Assembly: GCF_005670685.2 (NCBI RefSeq)
Contig: NZ_CP062008.1
Span: forward strand, 372,001-436,000
From: Mycolicibacterium mucogenicum DSM 44124
GTDB taxonomy: Bacteria; Actinomycetota; Actinomycetes; Mycobacteriales; Mycobacteriaceae
DNA: 64,000 nucleotides
Direction of reading: 5' to 3'
Shown here one piece after another: positions 53,456 through 61,815 of this stretch; position 1 is the first letter of the stretch, and each line of letters opens with the position of its first letter. The translations under genes were made by a program, and so were the position numbers. Under the pieces are notes generated by a model. The model made no database searches. It saw only the letters and a list, made by a program, of their open reading frames with translations, and was not told where the DNA came from.

Positions 53456-53526
53456 GTTGACTGCGAACTGACGCAGAACTTTTGCGAGTCGCGGGCTGCG
53501 TAGATTCGCAGTCAACGCCACCTGAG
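53456..53526. repeat. Long inverted repeat between dcd and sodC
   Basis: GTTGACTGCGAA (53456-53467) and TTCGCAGTCAAC (53515-53526) are perfect 12-bp arms. A second, inner pair ACGCAG/CTGCGT lies at 53471-53476 and 53506-53511. It starts 5 bp after the dcd stop, so it may terminate dcd. Its two-level palindrome also recalls a small repeat element. The rest to 53683 has no supported gene. Confidence 0.5.
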
Positions 53527-53683
53527 TGCTGAGTCCGCGGTGGAGGGGTGCGCTACTCGGCGTTTCTCGCCGTGGCCGCAGGATCAATGCACACAGGCGG
53601 CTCACCGACGTTGACCCTGCATCCAGGGCGTCGCCTACTCGACCTTCTGCGCCCGCATTACAGAGTCAACGCCTAGACCAAAC

Positions 53684-54535
53684 TCAGCCACCCGGCATCG
53701 GGTTCATCGGGCTCATCGGCCCTACCGGGCTGGGAACCGTGGTGGTGGTCGGAGCGGTCGACACCGTCGTGGAAGTAGTGGTCGTCGTCGAGGGAGTCGT
53801 AGAGGTCGAAGTAGAAGTCGACGTCGAAGTCGAAGACGTCACCGGCGGCGCCACCGGCACGCCCGTCGTCTCGGTGACCGTCGCGGTCGACGTGGACGGA
53901 GAAGCAGACGAAGTAGAAGAAGCACCAGCCGGGGCAAGCACTGCACAGGCCACCCGCCCACCGGCATCACCGGTCGCCAGCGTCTCGGCGTCCGGGCCAG
54001 GCGTGCCGTTGTGCGTGTACCGCGGCGGGATGTTGGCGAAGTTGTCCGGTCCCTGGTGAATGATCAGCGCACTGCCTTCGGGTCCCTTCAGGCCGGCTTC
54101 GGTGAACGCGTCGGTGGTCGCGACGACCTTGCCTGTGCCGTCACCGCGGATGTTCAGCGGCGTCAGGTCACCGCTCGCCGGATGGCCCGTGTGCCCGGCG
54201 ACCTGCAGATGACCGCCGGCCGACGTGAAGTCGCCCTCGCACTTGCCGACGGAGTGGATGTGCATGCCGTGGCTACCCGGGGCGAGGATGCCGCCTCCGG
54301 TGGTCTCCACGGTCACCGTCGCGTAGCCGTCGGTGAAGTCGATCGAGGCGTTGGCGACGGGTCTGCCGTCGGATGTCTTGAGCACGACGTTCAGCGCGGA
54401 CGGATTGGCCTGGGTCCAAGTGGTCGGCGGCGCAGAGGTCGATGACTTCGACGTGTTCTGGTTGGAATTACAGCCGGCCAGCACAAAAACGGGTGCGGTG
54501 AGCAGGGCAGCAGCTGCAGTTGTGCGCTTCAACAT
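53684..54535 (-). CDS. sodC: Cu/Zn superoxide dismutase lipoprotein with Ser/Thr-rich tail
   Basis: A 283-residue lipoprotein with lipobox VLAGC (Cys22). The SOD domain to about residue 203 has GMHIHSVGKC (His92, His94), SAGGHLQVAGHTGHPASGDL (His109, 115, 118), IIHQGPDNFANIPPRY (His160) and the disulfide pair C99/C197. It detoxifies superoxide at the cell surface. Unlike the ~240-residue M. tuberculosis protein, it carries an extra ~80-residue C-terminal tail of Ser/Thr/Pro/Val with (ST)n runs. Confidence 0.9.
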   Translation of the reverse strand: MLKRTTAAAALLTAPVFVLAGCNSNQNTSKSSTSAPPTTWTQANPSALNVVLKTSDGRPVANASIDFTDGYATVTVETTGGGILAPGSHGMHIHSVGKCEGDFTSAGGHLQVAGHTGHPASGDLTPLNIRGDGTGKVVATTDAFTEAGLKGPEGSALIIHQGPDNFANIPPRYTHNGTPGPDAETLATGDAGGRVACAVLAPAGASSTSSASPSTSTATVTETTGVPVAPPVTSSTSTSTSTSTSTTPSTTTTTSTTVSTAPTTTTVPSPVGPMSPMNPMPGG

Positions 54536-54700
54536 CTCACCCAGATACCCGGAAGCACCAGCGTCTAACCGCCGGTTGTTTCACGCGAAACCAAGCATCG
54601 AACACCCTTGTGAGGCTGGTGTAACACGTCGGAAACGCAGTCGCCGCGCGCCGGAAACTCCGCCGATACATTCTCGTCAAGATTGTCGAAGGAGTCTCAC

Positions 54701-56011
54701 GTGCAAGGCATCGATCCCGCCGCTACCGCTTGGCTGCTCGCCAGCACCGCCCTGGTCCTGCTGATGACCCCGGGCCTGGCCATCTTCTACGGCGGCATGG
54801 TCCGCACGACCGGCGTGCTCAACATGATCATGATGAGCTTCATCTCGATTCCACTGGTCACGGTCGCGTGGCTGGTGCTCGGGTACACGCTGGCCTTCTC
54901 GGACGGCGACGGCTTCCTCGGCAACCTCGAACACTTCGGCATGCTCGGCATCACCCCGAGCACCACACACGGCGCCGTCCCCGAGCTGCTGTTCGCCACC
55001 TTCCAGCTGACGTTCGCGATCATCACCGCCGCCCTGATCAGCGGCGCCATCGCCGACCGCGCCAAGTTCTCGGCGTGGATGGTCTTCGTGCCGATCTGGG
55101 CGATCGTCGTGTACAGCGTGATCGCGCACTGGGTCTGGGGTCCGGACGGCTGGCTCGCCAAGATGGGTGCCCTGGACTACGCGGGCGGCCTGGTCGTCGA
55201 GATCGCGTCAGGCGCCTCGGCCCTGGCGCTCGCCATCGTGCTGGGCCCGCGCATCGGCTTCAAGCAGGACGCCATGCGCCCGCACAACCTGCCGTTCGTT
55301 TTGCTCGGCGTCGGTCTGCTGTGGTTCGGGTGGTTCGGTTTCAACGCGGGCTCGGCGCTGGCCGCGAACGGCACCGCGGCCGCGATCTTCCTCAACACCC
55401 TGGTCGCGGGCTGTCTCGGCATGCTGGGCTGGCTCACCGTCGAGCAGGTGCGTGACGGCAAGCCGACGACGTTCGGCGCGGCGTCCGGCGTCGTCGCCGG
55501 CCTGGTCGCGATCACCCCGTCGTGCGGCACGGTCAACACGCTGGGCGCGCTCATCGTCGGCCTGCTGGCCGGTGTGGTCTGCTCGTTCGCGGTCGGCGTC
55601 AAGTTCAAGCTCAACTACGACGACTCGCTCGACGTCGTCGGCGTGCACTTCGTCGGCGGTGTCGTCGGCGTCGTGCTGATCGGCCTGCTGGCGACGGACG
55701 TCATGACCGGCGGCGTCCGCGGCCTCTTCTACGGCGGCGGATTCGCCCAGCTCGGCAAGCAGCTGCTCGCGATGGCCGTCGTCGCCGCGTACGCCTTCAC
55801 GGCGACGTTCGTGCTAGGCAAGATCATCGACCGGGTCATGGGATTCCGGCTCAGCGCCGAAGACGAGACCGCAGGCGTCGACTTCACCCAGCACGCCGAA
55901 ACGGCCTATGCGGAGGGCGTGCACGGCCACCTGGGCACCCGCCGGCCGACCGGTTCCAGCTCGCTGACCGATCTGTTGAAGCAGCCTCGCCCGGACGCTG
56001 AGGACGCCTGA
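54701..56011 (+). CDS. amt: Ammonium transporter
   Basis: A 436-residue Amt/Mep/Rh transporter with eleven membrane helices. Landmarks are MTPGLAIFYGGMVRTTGVLN, FATFQLTFAIITAALISGAI, FNAGSALAANGTAAAIFLNT, and DSLDVVGVHFVGGVVGVVL (twin-His region). GTG 54701 is chosen because GGAG lies 6 bp upstream; a TTG at 54683 would add six residues. No glnB/glnD partner follows, so it stands alone. Substrate ammonium. Confidence 0.92.
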   Translation: MQGIDPAATAWLLASTALVLLMTPGLAIFYGGMVRTTGVLNMIMMSFISIPLVTVAWLVLGYTLAFSDGDGFLGNLEHFGMLGITPSTTHGAVPELLFATFQLTFAIITAALISGAIADRAKFSAWMVFVPIWAIVVYSVIAHWVWGPDGWLAKMGALDYAGGLVVEIASGASALALAIVLGPRIGFKQDAMRPHNLPFVLLGVGLLWFGWFGFNAGSALAANGTAAAIFLNTLVAGCLGMLGWLTVEQVRDGKPTTFGAASGVVAGLVAITPSCGTVNTLGALIVGLLAGVVCSFAVGVKFKLNYDDSLDVVGVHFVGGVVGVVLIGLLATDVMTGGVRGLFYGGGFAQLGKQLLAMAVVAAYAFTATFVLGKIIDRVMGFRLSAEDETAGVDFTQHAETAYAEGVHGHLGTRRPTGSSSLTDLLKQPRPDAEDA

Positions 56012-56235
56012 AACTGCTTAGGTCATCTACGCCGAACGCGGGTAGGGTTGAACCACCGGCATTGGCGGGACTGTGTCAGCCAGCGCCGCGGCAAGAACTG
56101 CATCGTGGCTCCATGAGCTGGGGGAATCGGTAACGACTCCGCCGTTCGCTGCGATGAAGTATCTGGTTGTGGCCTGCGCGGCAGGGGATTCTCGGTGTCG
56201 GCCTAGATAGCGTAGCGAACACTATTGGAGGGTCA

Positions 56236-57798
56236 GTGGACATCGTTCTGGGTGTGTCTATGACGCCAACCACGGTGCGTATGGCGCTGGTTGAGGGTGA
56301 TAAGGCCGACGGCGCGATCGTCGACCACGATATTTTCGAAACGCAGACCGCGGACGGTTCAGCAACGCCGGTCGAGCAGGTTGTCAGCGCCATCCTGGGG
56401 ACCCGGGAGAGCGCCGAGGAAGGCGGCCACCACCTGAAATCGGTGGGCGTCGCCTGGAGTGACCACGACGCCGCCGCGCGGTTGCGCGACGCGTTGGACG
56501 CCGCCGGCGTCAAGGACGTCATGATGGTCTCCGAGCTGCACGCCGCGGGGTCGCTGGCACAGGCCGCGGGCCAGGCTGTCGGCTACTCGAGCACCGGTCT
56601 GCTGTTCGTCGACCGCGACACCGCCACCATGTCCGTCGTCGATGCCGACGGTTCCATCTCGAAGGTGCTCAGCCGCAGCCTGCACAGCACCGACGCCATG
56701 GCCGTCCTCGGCGACATGGCCGCCGCCGTCGCCACCGCCGACACGTCGCCGCAGGGCATGTTCGTCGTCGGCTCCGGCGTCGACGTCACCGCGGTGCAGG
56801 CGCACCTGGCCGAGCTGCTCGACATCCCGGTGAACGCCCCGGGCGACGCCGACCTGGCACTGGCCCGCGGCGCCGCCCTCGCCTCGGCCAGCGCGCCGAT
56901 GTTCGACGCCGCCACCGCCGGCCTGGCCTACTCGGCCGCGCCGGGTGGTGTCGCTGCCGCGGCTCCGCTGGCGGCCCCGCTGCTGACGGCCGACGAGTTC
57001 GGTTTCGACGAGCTGGGCGACGCCCCCGTGGTCGCCGATCAGGGCCGCAAGCCCTTCCTGCTGGTCGGTAGCGCACTCACCTCGATTTTCGTCGTCGGCG
57101 TTGTGGCCCTCGCCATTTCGCTTGCGGTGAGCATCCGGCCGACGGTCGATCAACGGCCCGCGCCCGCACAGGCCGCGATCGTGCCCAGCGCCCCGATCGT
57201 CGCCCCCGCGCCGCCGCCGGCCGCCGTCCCGCCGCCCGCGCCGGCACCGGCTGCTGCCCCGGAACCGGCGCCCGAAGTGCAGGTCCAGGCCCCGCGTCAC
57301 GTCGACGCGCCGCAGGTGGTCAAGGAGTCCGCGCCGCAGGTGCACGTCCCCGCGCCCGCCCCGGAAGCTCCGGCGCCGGCTCCCGCACCCGTCCCGGTGT
57401 CGATGCCTGACGTGCCGGCCGCTCCCGTCGTGCCTCCGCCGGCCGCCGTGCCTGACCCGGCTCCGGTAGTGCTGCCGCCTCCGGTCATCCAGATCCCCGG
57501 CCCGCAGCCACCGGCCTGGAACCCGTGGGTGCCGCGTCCGCAGCAGCCGCAGTGGAACCCGGGCAACAACTACCCGGACTACCCGAGTCGCGGCGGCCGC
57601 GGCCACGACGACGACGGCTACCCGGGCAACTACCCCGGCAACGGCTACCCCGGAAACCAGTACCCCGGCAACGGCTACCCGGGCAACCAGTACCCGGGCG
57701 GCTCGAACGGGTACCCGGGCGACTACCCCGGTGACTCCGGCAAGAAGCCGAAGCAGCCCAAGCAGACCTGCTTCCTGATCTTCTGCCAGAAGAACTGA
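56236..57798 (+). CDS. Membrane-anchored degenerate Hsp70/actin-like protein with Pro-rich tail
   Basis: A 520-residue protein with the same plan as 31616-33550: an N-terminal ~260-residue actin-like domain, a transmembrane helix at about 272-300 (FLLVGSALTSIFVVGVVALA), then a long tail rich in Pro/Ala and five YPGN-type repeats ending CFLIFCQKN. Nucleotide motifs are degenerate: LGVSMTPTTVRMAL instead of GTT, and LLFVDRDTATMSVV instead of DFGGGT. It may have lost ATPase activity. GTG start at 56236 with GGAGGG 3 bp upstream. Confidence 0.75.
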   Translation: MDIVLGVSMTPTTVRMALVEGDKADGAIVDHDIFETQTADGSATPVEQVVSAILGTRESAEEGGHHLKSVGVAWSDHDAAARLRDALDAAGVKDVMMVSELHAAGSLAQAAGQAVGYSSTGLLFVDRDTATMSVVDADGSISKVLSRSLHSTDAMAVLGDMAAAVATADTSPQGMFVVGSGVDVTAVQAHLAELLDIPVNAPGDADLALARGAALASASAPMFDAATAGLAYSAAPGGVAAAAPLAAPLLTADEFGFDELGDAPVVADQGRKPFLLVGSALTSIFVVGVVALAISLAVSIRPTVDQRPAPAQAAIVPSAPIVAPAPPPAAVPPPAPAPAAAPEPAPEVQVQAPRHVDAPQVVKESAPQVHVPAPAPEAPAPAPAPVPVSMPDVPAAPVVPPPAAVPDPAPVVLPPPVIQIPGPQPPAWNPWVPRPQQPQWNPGNNYPDYPSRGGRGHDDDGYPGNYPGNGYPGNQYPGNGYPGNQYPGGSNGYPGDYPGDSGKKPKQPKQTCFLIFCQKN

Positions 57799-57802
57799 CG
57801 CC

Positions 57803-57844
57803 CGTCAGGCCGGCGGCTGTTTGTCATCTGCCGTTGGCCTGACG
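57803..57844. terminator. Long hairpin terminator after the Hsp70-like gene
   Basis: CGTCAGGCC (57803-57811) pairs with GGCCTGACG (57836-57844). Inner GG/TT wobble pairs and CGGC/GCCG extend the RNA stem to about 15 bp around TGTTTGTCATCT. It starts 4 bp after the stop. Confidence 0.7.
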
Positions 57845-57893
57845 CTCAGTGTCGCTTCGCGCCGCGCTCATCACGGCTGCCTATCAAGGCAGT

Positions 57894-59222
57894 ATGAGAT
57901 GCACCGTGTTCGGTACCGGCTACCTCGGGGCGACGCATGCCGCCGGCATGGCGGAGCTCGGCCATGAGGTCCTCGGCGTCGACATCGACCCCGGCAAGAT
58001 CGCGAAGCTGGCGGCCGGTGACATCCCGTTCTACGAGCCCGGGCTGCGGAAGATGCTGCGCGACAACATCGAAGCCGGGCGGCTGCACTTCACCACCGAC
58101 TATGACGAGGCCGCCGAATTCGGTGACGTGCACTTCCTCGGCGTGGGCACCCCGCAGAAGAAGGGGGAGTACGCCGCCGACCTGCGGTACGTGCAGTCCG
58201 TCATCGACACCCTGGTGCCGCGGCTGCGCCGGTCCGCGGTGATCGTCGGCAAGTCCACCGTTCCGGTGGGCACCGCCGCCGAACTCGGGGTCCGGGCCCG
58301 CGCGCTCGCGCCGGCAGGCATCGATGTCGAAGTGGCGTGGAATCCGGAGTTCCTGCGCGAAGGGTTCGCCGTCAAGGACACCCTGCACCCGGACCGCATC
58401 GTCCTTGGCGTGCAAGCGGATTCGCAGCGCGCCGAAGCGGCGATCCGGGAGCTGTACGCACGCATCCTGGGGCGCGGTGTGCCGTTCCTGCTGACCGACC
58501 TGCAGACCGCGGAACTGGTCAAGGTCTCCGCGAACGCCTTCCTGGCCACCAAGATCTCGTTCATCAACGCCATCGCCGAGGTGTGCGAAGCGACCAACGC
58601 CGACGTCACCGTACTGGCCGACGCGCTGGGCTACGACCCCCGCATCGGCCGGCGATTCCTCAACGCGGGCTTGGGTTTTGGCGGTGGCTGCCTGCCCAAG
58701 GACATCCGCGCCTTCATGGCCCGCGCCGGTGAACTCGGCGCCGACCCCGCGCTGACGTTCCTGCGCGAAGTGGACAGCATCAACATGCGCCGGCGCACCC
58801 GCATGGTGGAGCTGACCACCAAGGCGTGCGGCGGCACGCTGCTGGGCGCCAATATCGCGGTGCTGGGTGCGGCGTTCAAGCCCGAATCCGACGACGTGCG
58901 TGACTCGCCCGCGCTGAACGTGGCCGGCATGCTGCAGCTCAACGGCGCTGCCGTCAACGTCTACGACCCCAAGGCCATGGACAACTCCCGCCGCGTCTTC
59001 CCGACGCTGAACTACTCCACCTCCGTCCTCGAGGCCTGTGACCGCGCAGACGCCGTGCTGGTCCTGACCGAGTGGCAGGAGTTCCTGGACCTGGACCCCG
59101 AACAGCTGGCCGCCACCGTCCGCGTGAAAGTGATTGTCGACGGCCGCAATTGCCTCGACGTCGCGAAATGGCAGGCCGCGGGCTGGCGGGTGCACGCGCT
59201 GGGCCGCAATCTGACGCCCTGA
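57894..59222 (+). CDS. udgA: UDP-glucose 6-dehydrogenase
   Basis: A 442-residue NAD-dependent enzyme making UDP-glucuronate. The Rossmann motif GTGYLG is at residues 7-12, the middle has STVPVGT and WNPEFLREG, and the catalytic Cys266 is in GFGGGCLPKDIRAF. The C-terminal UDP-binding domain includes AAFKPESDDVRDSPAL. ATG 57894 (MRCTVFGTGYL) is chosen over longer readings. Rv0322-like. It is followed by a short GC hairpin and a P450. Confidence 0.93.
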   Translation: MRCTVFGTGYLGATHAAGMAELGHEVLGVDIDPGKIAKLAAGDIPFYEPGLRKMLRDNIEAGRLHFTTDYDEAAEFGDVHFLGVGTPQKKGEYAADLRYVQSVIDTLVPRLRRSAVIVGKSTVPVGTAAELGVRARALAPAGIDVEVAWNPEFLREGFAVKDTLHPDRIVLGVQADSQRAEAAIRELYARILGRGVPFLLTDLQTAELVKVSANAFLATKISFINAIAEVCEATNADVTVLADALGYDPRIGRRFLNAGLGFGGGCLPKDIRAFMARAGELGADPALTFLREVDSINMRRRTRMVELTTKACGGTLLGANIAVLGAAFKPESDDVRDSPALNVAGMLQLNGAAVNVYDPKAMDNSRRVFPTLNYSTSVLEACDRADAVLVLTEWQEFLDLDPEQLAATVRVKVIVDGRNCLDVAKWQAAGWRVHALGRNLTP

Positions 59223-59241
59223 TTTCCGACTGCAGTATGTA

Positions 59242-59258
59242 GCCCGGCGGCGCCGGGC
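59242..59258. repeat. GC-rich inverted repeat after udgA
   Basis: GCCCGGCG and CGCCGGGC face each other around one G (effective stem 7 bp with a 3-base loop), 19 bp after the udgA stop. A weak terminator candidate; no T-run. Confidence 0.4.
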
Positions 59259-59276
59259 GTGCCTAAGCTCGGCGTC

Positions 59277-60590
59277 ATGACGCTCAGGCAACGTCTCAAC
59301 TGGTTCGCGCTGCACGCCGTCATCCGCACGCTCGCCGGTTACGGCGCGCGGCACGGCGACCTCCAGGGCCGGCTCATCGCCGACCCGGCGGTGCGGACCG
59401 ACCCCGGCGCGTTCGCCGACGAACTGCGCAGCCGCGGCCGGATGTATCGCGGCCGTGCGGCCTGGATCACCGCGGATCATGCTCTCGTGCACCAGATTCT
59501 GCGTTCGGATGACTTCACCGTCACGCAGATCGGCGGGACGCTGCCCGGCGCCCTCGGCTGGCTGGAGAACAAGACCACCGTCAAGGGCCGGTTGCATCCG
59601 CTGCTGCCGCCGTCGCTGCTGTCGGTCGATGGCGAGCAGCACACTCGCTACCGCAAGACCGTCTCGGCGGTGTTCACGACGCGGGCCGTGGCCGCATTGC
59701 GGGAACGGGTGCAGGAGGCCGCGAACGGGCTGATCGATGAGCTGGCGGCGGGGGACACCGTCGACATCGTGCAGAGCTACTGCTCGCAGCTGCCCGTCAC
59801 GGTTATCGCGGACATCCTCGGGGTGCCCGAGCATGACCGGTCGCACATCCTCGAATTCGGCGAACTGGCCGCGCCCAGCCTGGACATCGGGCTGACCTGG
59901 CAGCAGTACCTCAGCGTCGAAGACGGGCTGGACGGCTTCAACACCTGGCTGGCCACACACCTCAGCGAGCTCCGGGCCAACCCCGGCGACAACCTCATGA
60001 GCCAGCTCATCGCAGCCAGCGACGGCGGCGCCCGGCTCAACGACGAAGAACTGCGGGCCACCGCCGGCCTCGTACTGGCGGCCGGGTTCGAGACCACCGT
60101 GAATCTGCTGGGCAACGGCATCCGAATGTTGTTGCAGCATCCCGATCAACTGGCCCTGCTGCTGGCGCAGCCCGACCTCTGGCCCACCGCCGTCGAAGAG
60201 ATCCTGCGGCTCGACTCGCCGGTCCAGCTGTCGGCCCGCATCGCCAAGGTGGACGTCGACATCGCCGGGTACCACGTGGGCGCCGGTGAGCCCGTCGTCG
60301 TCTACCTGGCCGGGGCCAACCGTGACCCGGCCGTCTTCCCCGACCCGCACCGCTTCGACGTCACCCGCGCCAACGCGGGCAAGCACCATTCGTTCTCCGG
60401 CGGACGGCACTTCTGCCTCGGTGCCGCGCTGGCCCGGTCCGAAGGCGAGGTGGGTCTGCGGACGTTCTTCGAGCGGTTCCCCGGCGCGCAACTCGCGGGC
60501 CCCGGCACCCGGCGTGACACTCGCGTGCTCCGTGGCTGGGCGGCATTGCCGATCGCACTCGGGCAGGCGCGCGCAGCGGTACCGTCGTGA
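59277..60590 (+). CDS. Cytochrome P450
   Basis: A 437-residue bacterial P450. The I-helix oxygen motif is AAGFETTVNLL, the ExxR motif EEILRLDSP, and the heme ligand Cys380 lies in FSGGRHFCLGAALAR. ATG 59277 (MTLRQRLNWFAL) fits a typical start. Redox partner not visible nearby. Substrate unknown. The isomerase-like gene follows after one base, so they are cotranscribed. Confidence 0.92.
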   Translation: MTLRQRLNWFALHAVIRTLAGYGARHGDLQGRLIADPAVRTDPGAFADELRSRGRMYRGRAAWITADHALVHQILRSDDFTVTQIGGTLPGALGWLENKTTVKGRLHPLLPPSLLSVDGEQHTRYRKTVSAVFTTRAVAALRERVQEAANGLIDELAAGDTVDIVQSYCSQLPVTVIADILGVPEHDRSHILEFGELAAPSLDIGLTWQQYLSVEDGLDGFNTWLATHLSELRANPGDNLMSQLIAASDGGARLNDEELRATAGLVLAAGFETTVNLLGNGIRMLLQHPDQLALLLAQPDLWPTAVEEILRLDSPVQLSARIAKVDVDIAGYHVGAGEPVVVYLAGANRDPAVFPDPHRFDVTRANAGKHHSFSGGRHFCLGAALARSEGEVGLRTFFERFPGAQLAGPGTRRDTRVLRGWAALPIALGQARAAVPS

Positions 60591-60591
60591 A

Positions 60592-61341
60592 ATGGCCTTT
60601 CGCGCAGCCCTGATCGAGGAAACCGCCGCCTTCGGCGACATCATCCGCAAAGCCGACCTGGAAACCCCGGTGCCCACCTGTCCGGGGTGGACCCTCAAGC
60701 AGCTGTTCAAACACGTCGGCCGCGGCAACCGCTGGTGCGCCCAGATCATCGCCGAGCACCGGAAGGAGCCCCTCGATCCCCGCGAGGTGCGGGACGGTAA
60801 ACCGCCGGAGGATCTCGACGCTGCCATCGACTGGCTGAACGCGGGTGCGCAGGCCATCGTCGATGCCGTTGAGCACGTCGGGTCGGATGCGAAGGTGTGG
60901 ACGTTCGTCGGGCCCAAGCCCGCCGGGTGGTGGATCCGGCGTCGCCTCCACGAGCAGACCGTGCACCGCGCCGATGCCGCTCTGGCACTGGGCCTTCCGT
61001 TCGTGCTCGATGCCGAGCTGGCCGCCGACGGCGTCACCGAGACGCTGGAACGGGTGGCGCTGATGGCGCCCGCCGGGGATCCGCCACTGGAGCGCGGACG
61101 GTCGCTGCACCTGCACGCCGCCGAATCCGAGCTGGGCCCCACCGGCGAGTGGCTGGTGGTCAACGACGAGGACGGCCTCGGCTGGTCGCATCAGCACGCC
61201 AAAGGTGATGCGGCAGTGCGGGGTCCGGTGACCGGGCTGCTGCTCGCGGTCACCCGACGCCAGACCGTCGAGGAGGCCGGCCTCGAGGTCATCGGTGACG
61301 CGGCCGTGTGGCAGCGCTGGGTCGACCACTCGGCGTTCTGA
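60592..61341 (+). CDS. Maleylpyruvate isomerase-fold (mycothiol-dependent family) protein
   Basis: A 249-residue TIGR03083-type protein: a DinB-like N-terminal four-helix domain with TCPGWTLKQLFKHVGRGNRW (metal His), IRRRLHEQTVHRADAALALG (second His pair), and a C-terminal MDMPI domain (VTGLLLAVTRRQTVEEAGLE). It starts one base after the P450 stop. It may handle mycothiol conjugates. This is an intact counterpart of the broken gene at 38918. Confidence 0.85.
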   Translation: MAFRAALIEETAAFGDIIRKADLETPVPTCPGWTLKQLFKHVGRGNRWCAQIIAEHRKEPLDPREVRDGKPPEDLDAAIDWLNAGAQAIVDAVEHVGSDAKVWTFVGPKPAGWWIRRRLHEQTVHRADAALALGLPFVLDAELAADGVTETLERVALMAPAGDPPLERGRSLHLHAAESELGPTGEWLVVNDEDGLGWSHQHAKGDAAVRGPVTGLLLAVTRRQTVEEAGLEVIGDAAVWQRWVDHSAF

Positions 61342-61361
61342 GGTCAGGTAGGTTCGCAGAC

Positions 61362-61724
61362 ATGACGACTTCCGAGATCGCGACGGTTCTCGCCTGGATC
61401 GACGCCCTCAACGACCGTGACCTGGACACCCTGGACAAGCTGTCGAGCGGTGACATCGAGATCGGTGACGCGAACGGCGCCACCCAGGGGCGGAATGCGT
61501 TGCGGGCCTGGGCAACCGACCTCGACGAGAAGTCGACGGTCGGCCGGATGTTCGTGCACGACGGCGTCGTGGTCGTCGAGCAGACGATCACCGGCGGCGG
61601 CGCCGATCGCGCGGCCGCGACGGCGTTCCGCGTGGTGCACGACCACGTCACCTCGGCGTTCCGCCACGACGACCTGGCATCGGCGCTCGCGGCGACCGAG
61701 CTCATCGAGTCGGACGCGGTGTAG
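61362..61724 (+). CDS. SnoaL/NTF2-like small protein
   Basis: A 120-residue cone-shaped alpha+beta barrel candidate: VLAWIDALNDRDLDTLDKLSSGDIEIGDANGA is the usual first helix and strand, and TAFRVVHDHVTSAFRHDDL lies near the end. ATG 61362 is chosen over upstream readings inside the preceding gene. 20 bp after the isomerase-fold gene, same strand. Role unknown. Confidence 0.75.
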   Translation: MTTSEIATVLAWIDALNDRDLDTLDKLSSGDIEIGDANGATQGRNALRAWATDLDEKSTVGRMFVHDGVVVVEQTITGGGADRAAATAFRVVHDHVTSAFRHDDLASALAATELIESDAV

Positions 61725-61815
61725 TTTCCCGCGGCCGGTTGGCCGACTGTCTCTCTGCACAACTCGCGCTGGGACCCGTTGACGCCCCCAGATCGAACAT
61801 GTGAAGGGAGACGCG

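Noticed and set aside
57580..57740. CRISPR-like repeats of GGCTACCCGGGCAAC units
   Set aside because: They encode YPGN repeats of the Hsp70-like protein tail; units are short and contiguous without unique spacers.
57846..61163. A 1105-codon open frame on the minus strand across udgA, the P450 and the isomerase-fold gene
   Set aside because: It is antisense to three genes with clear family motifs, and its translation is Arg/Gly/Gln-rich without any domain. In high-GC DNA such antisense frames open by codon bias.
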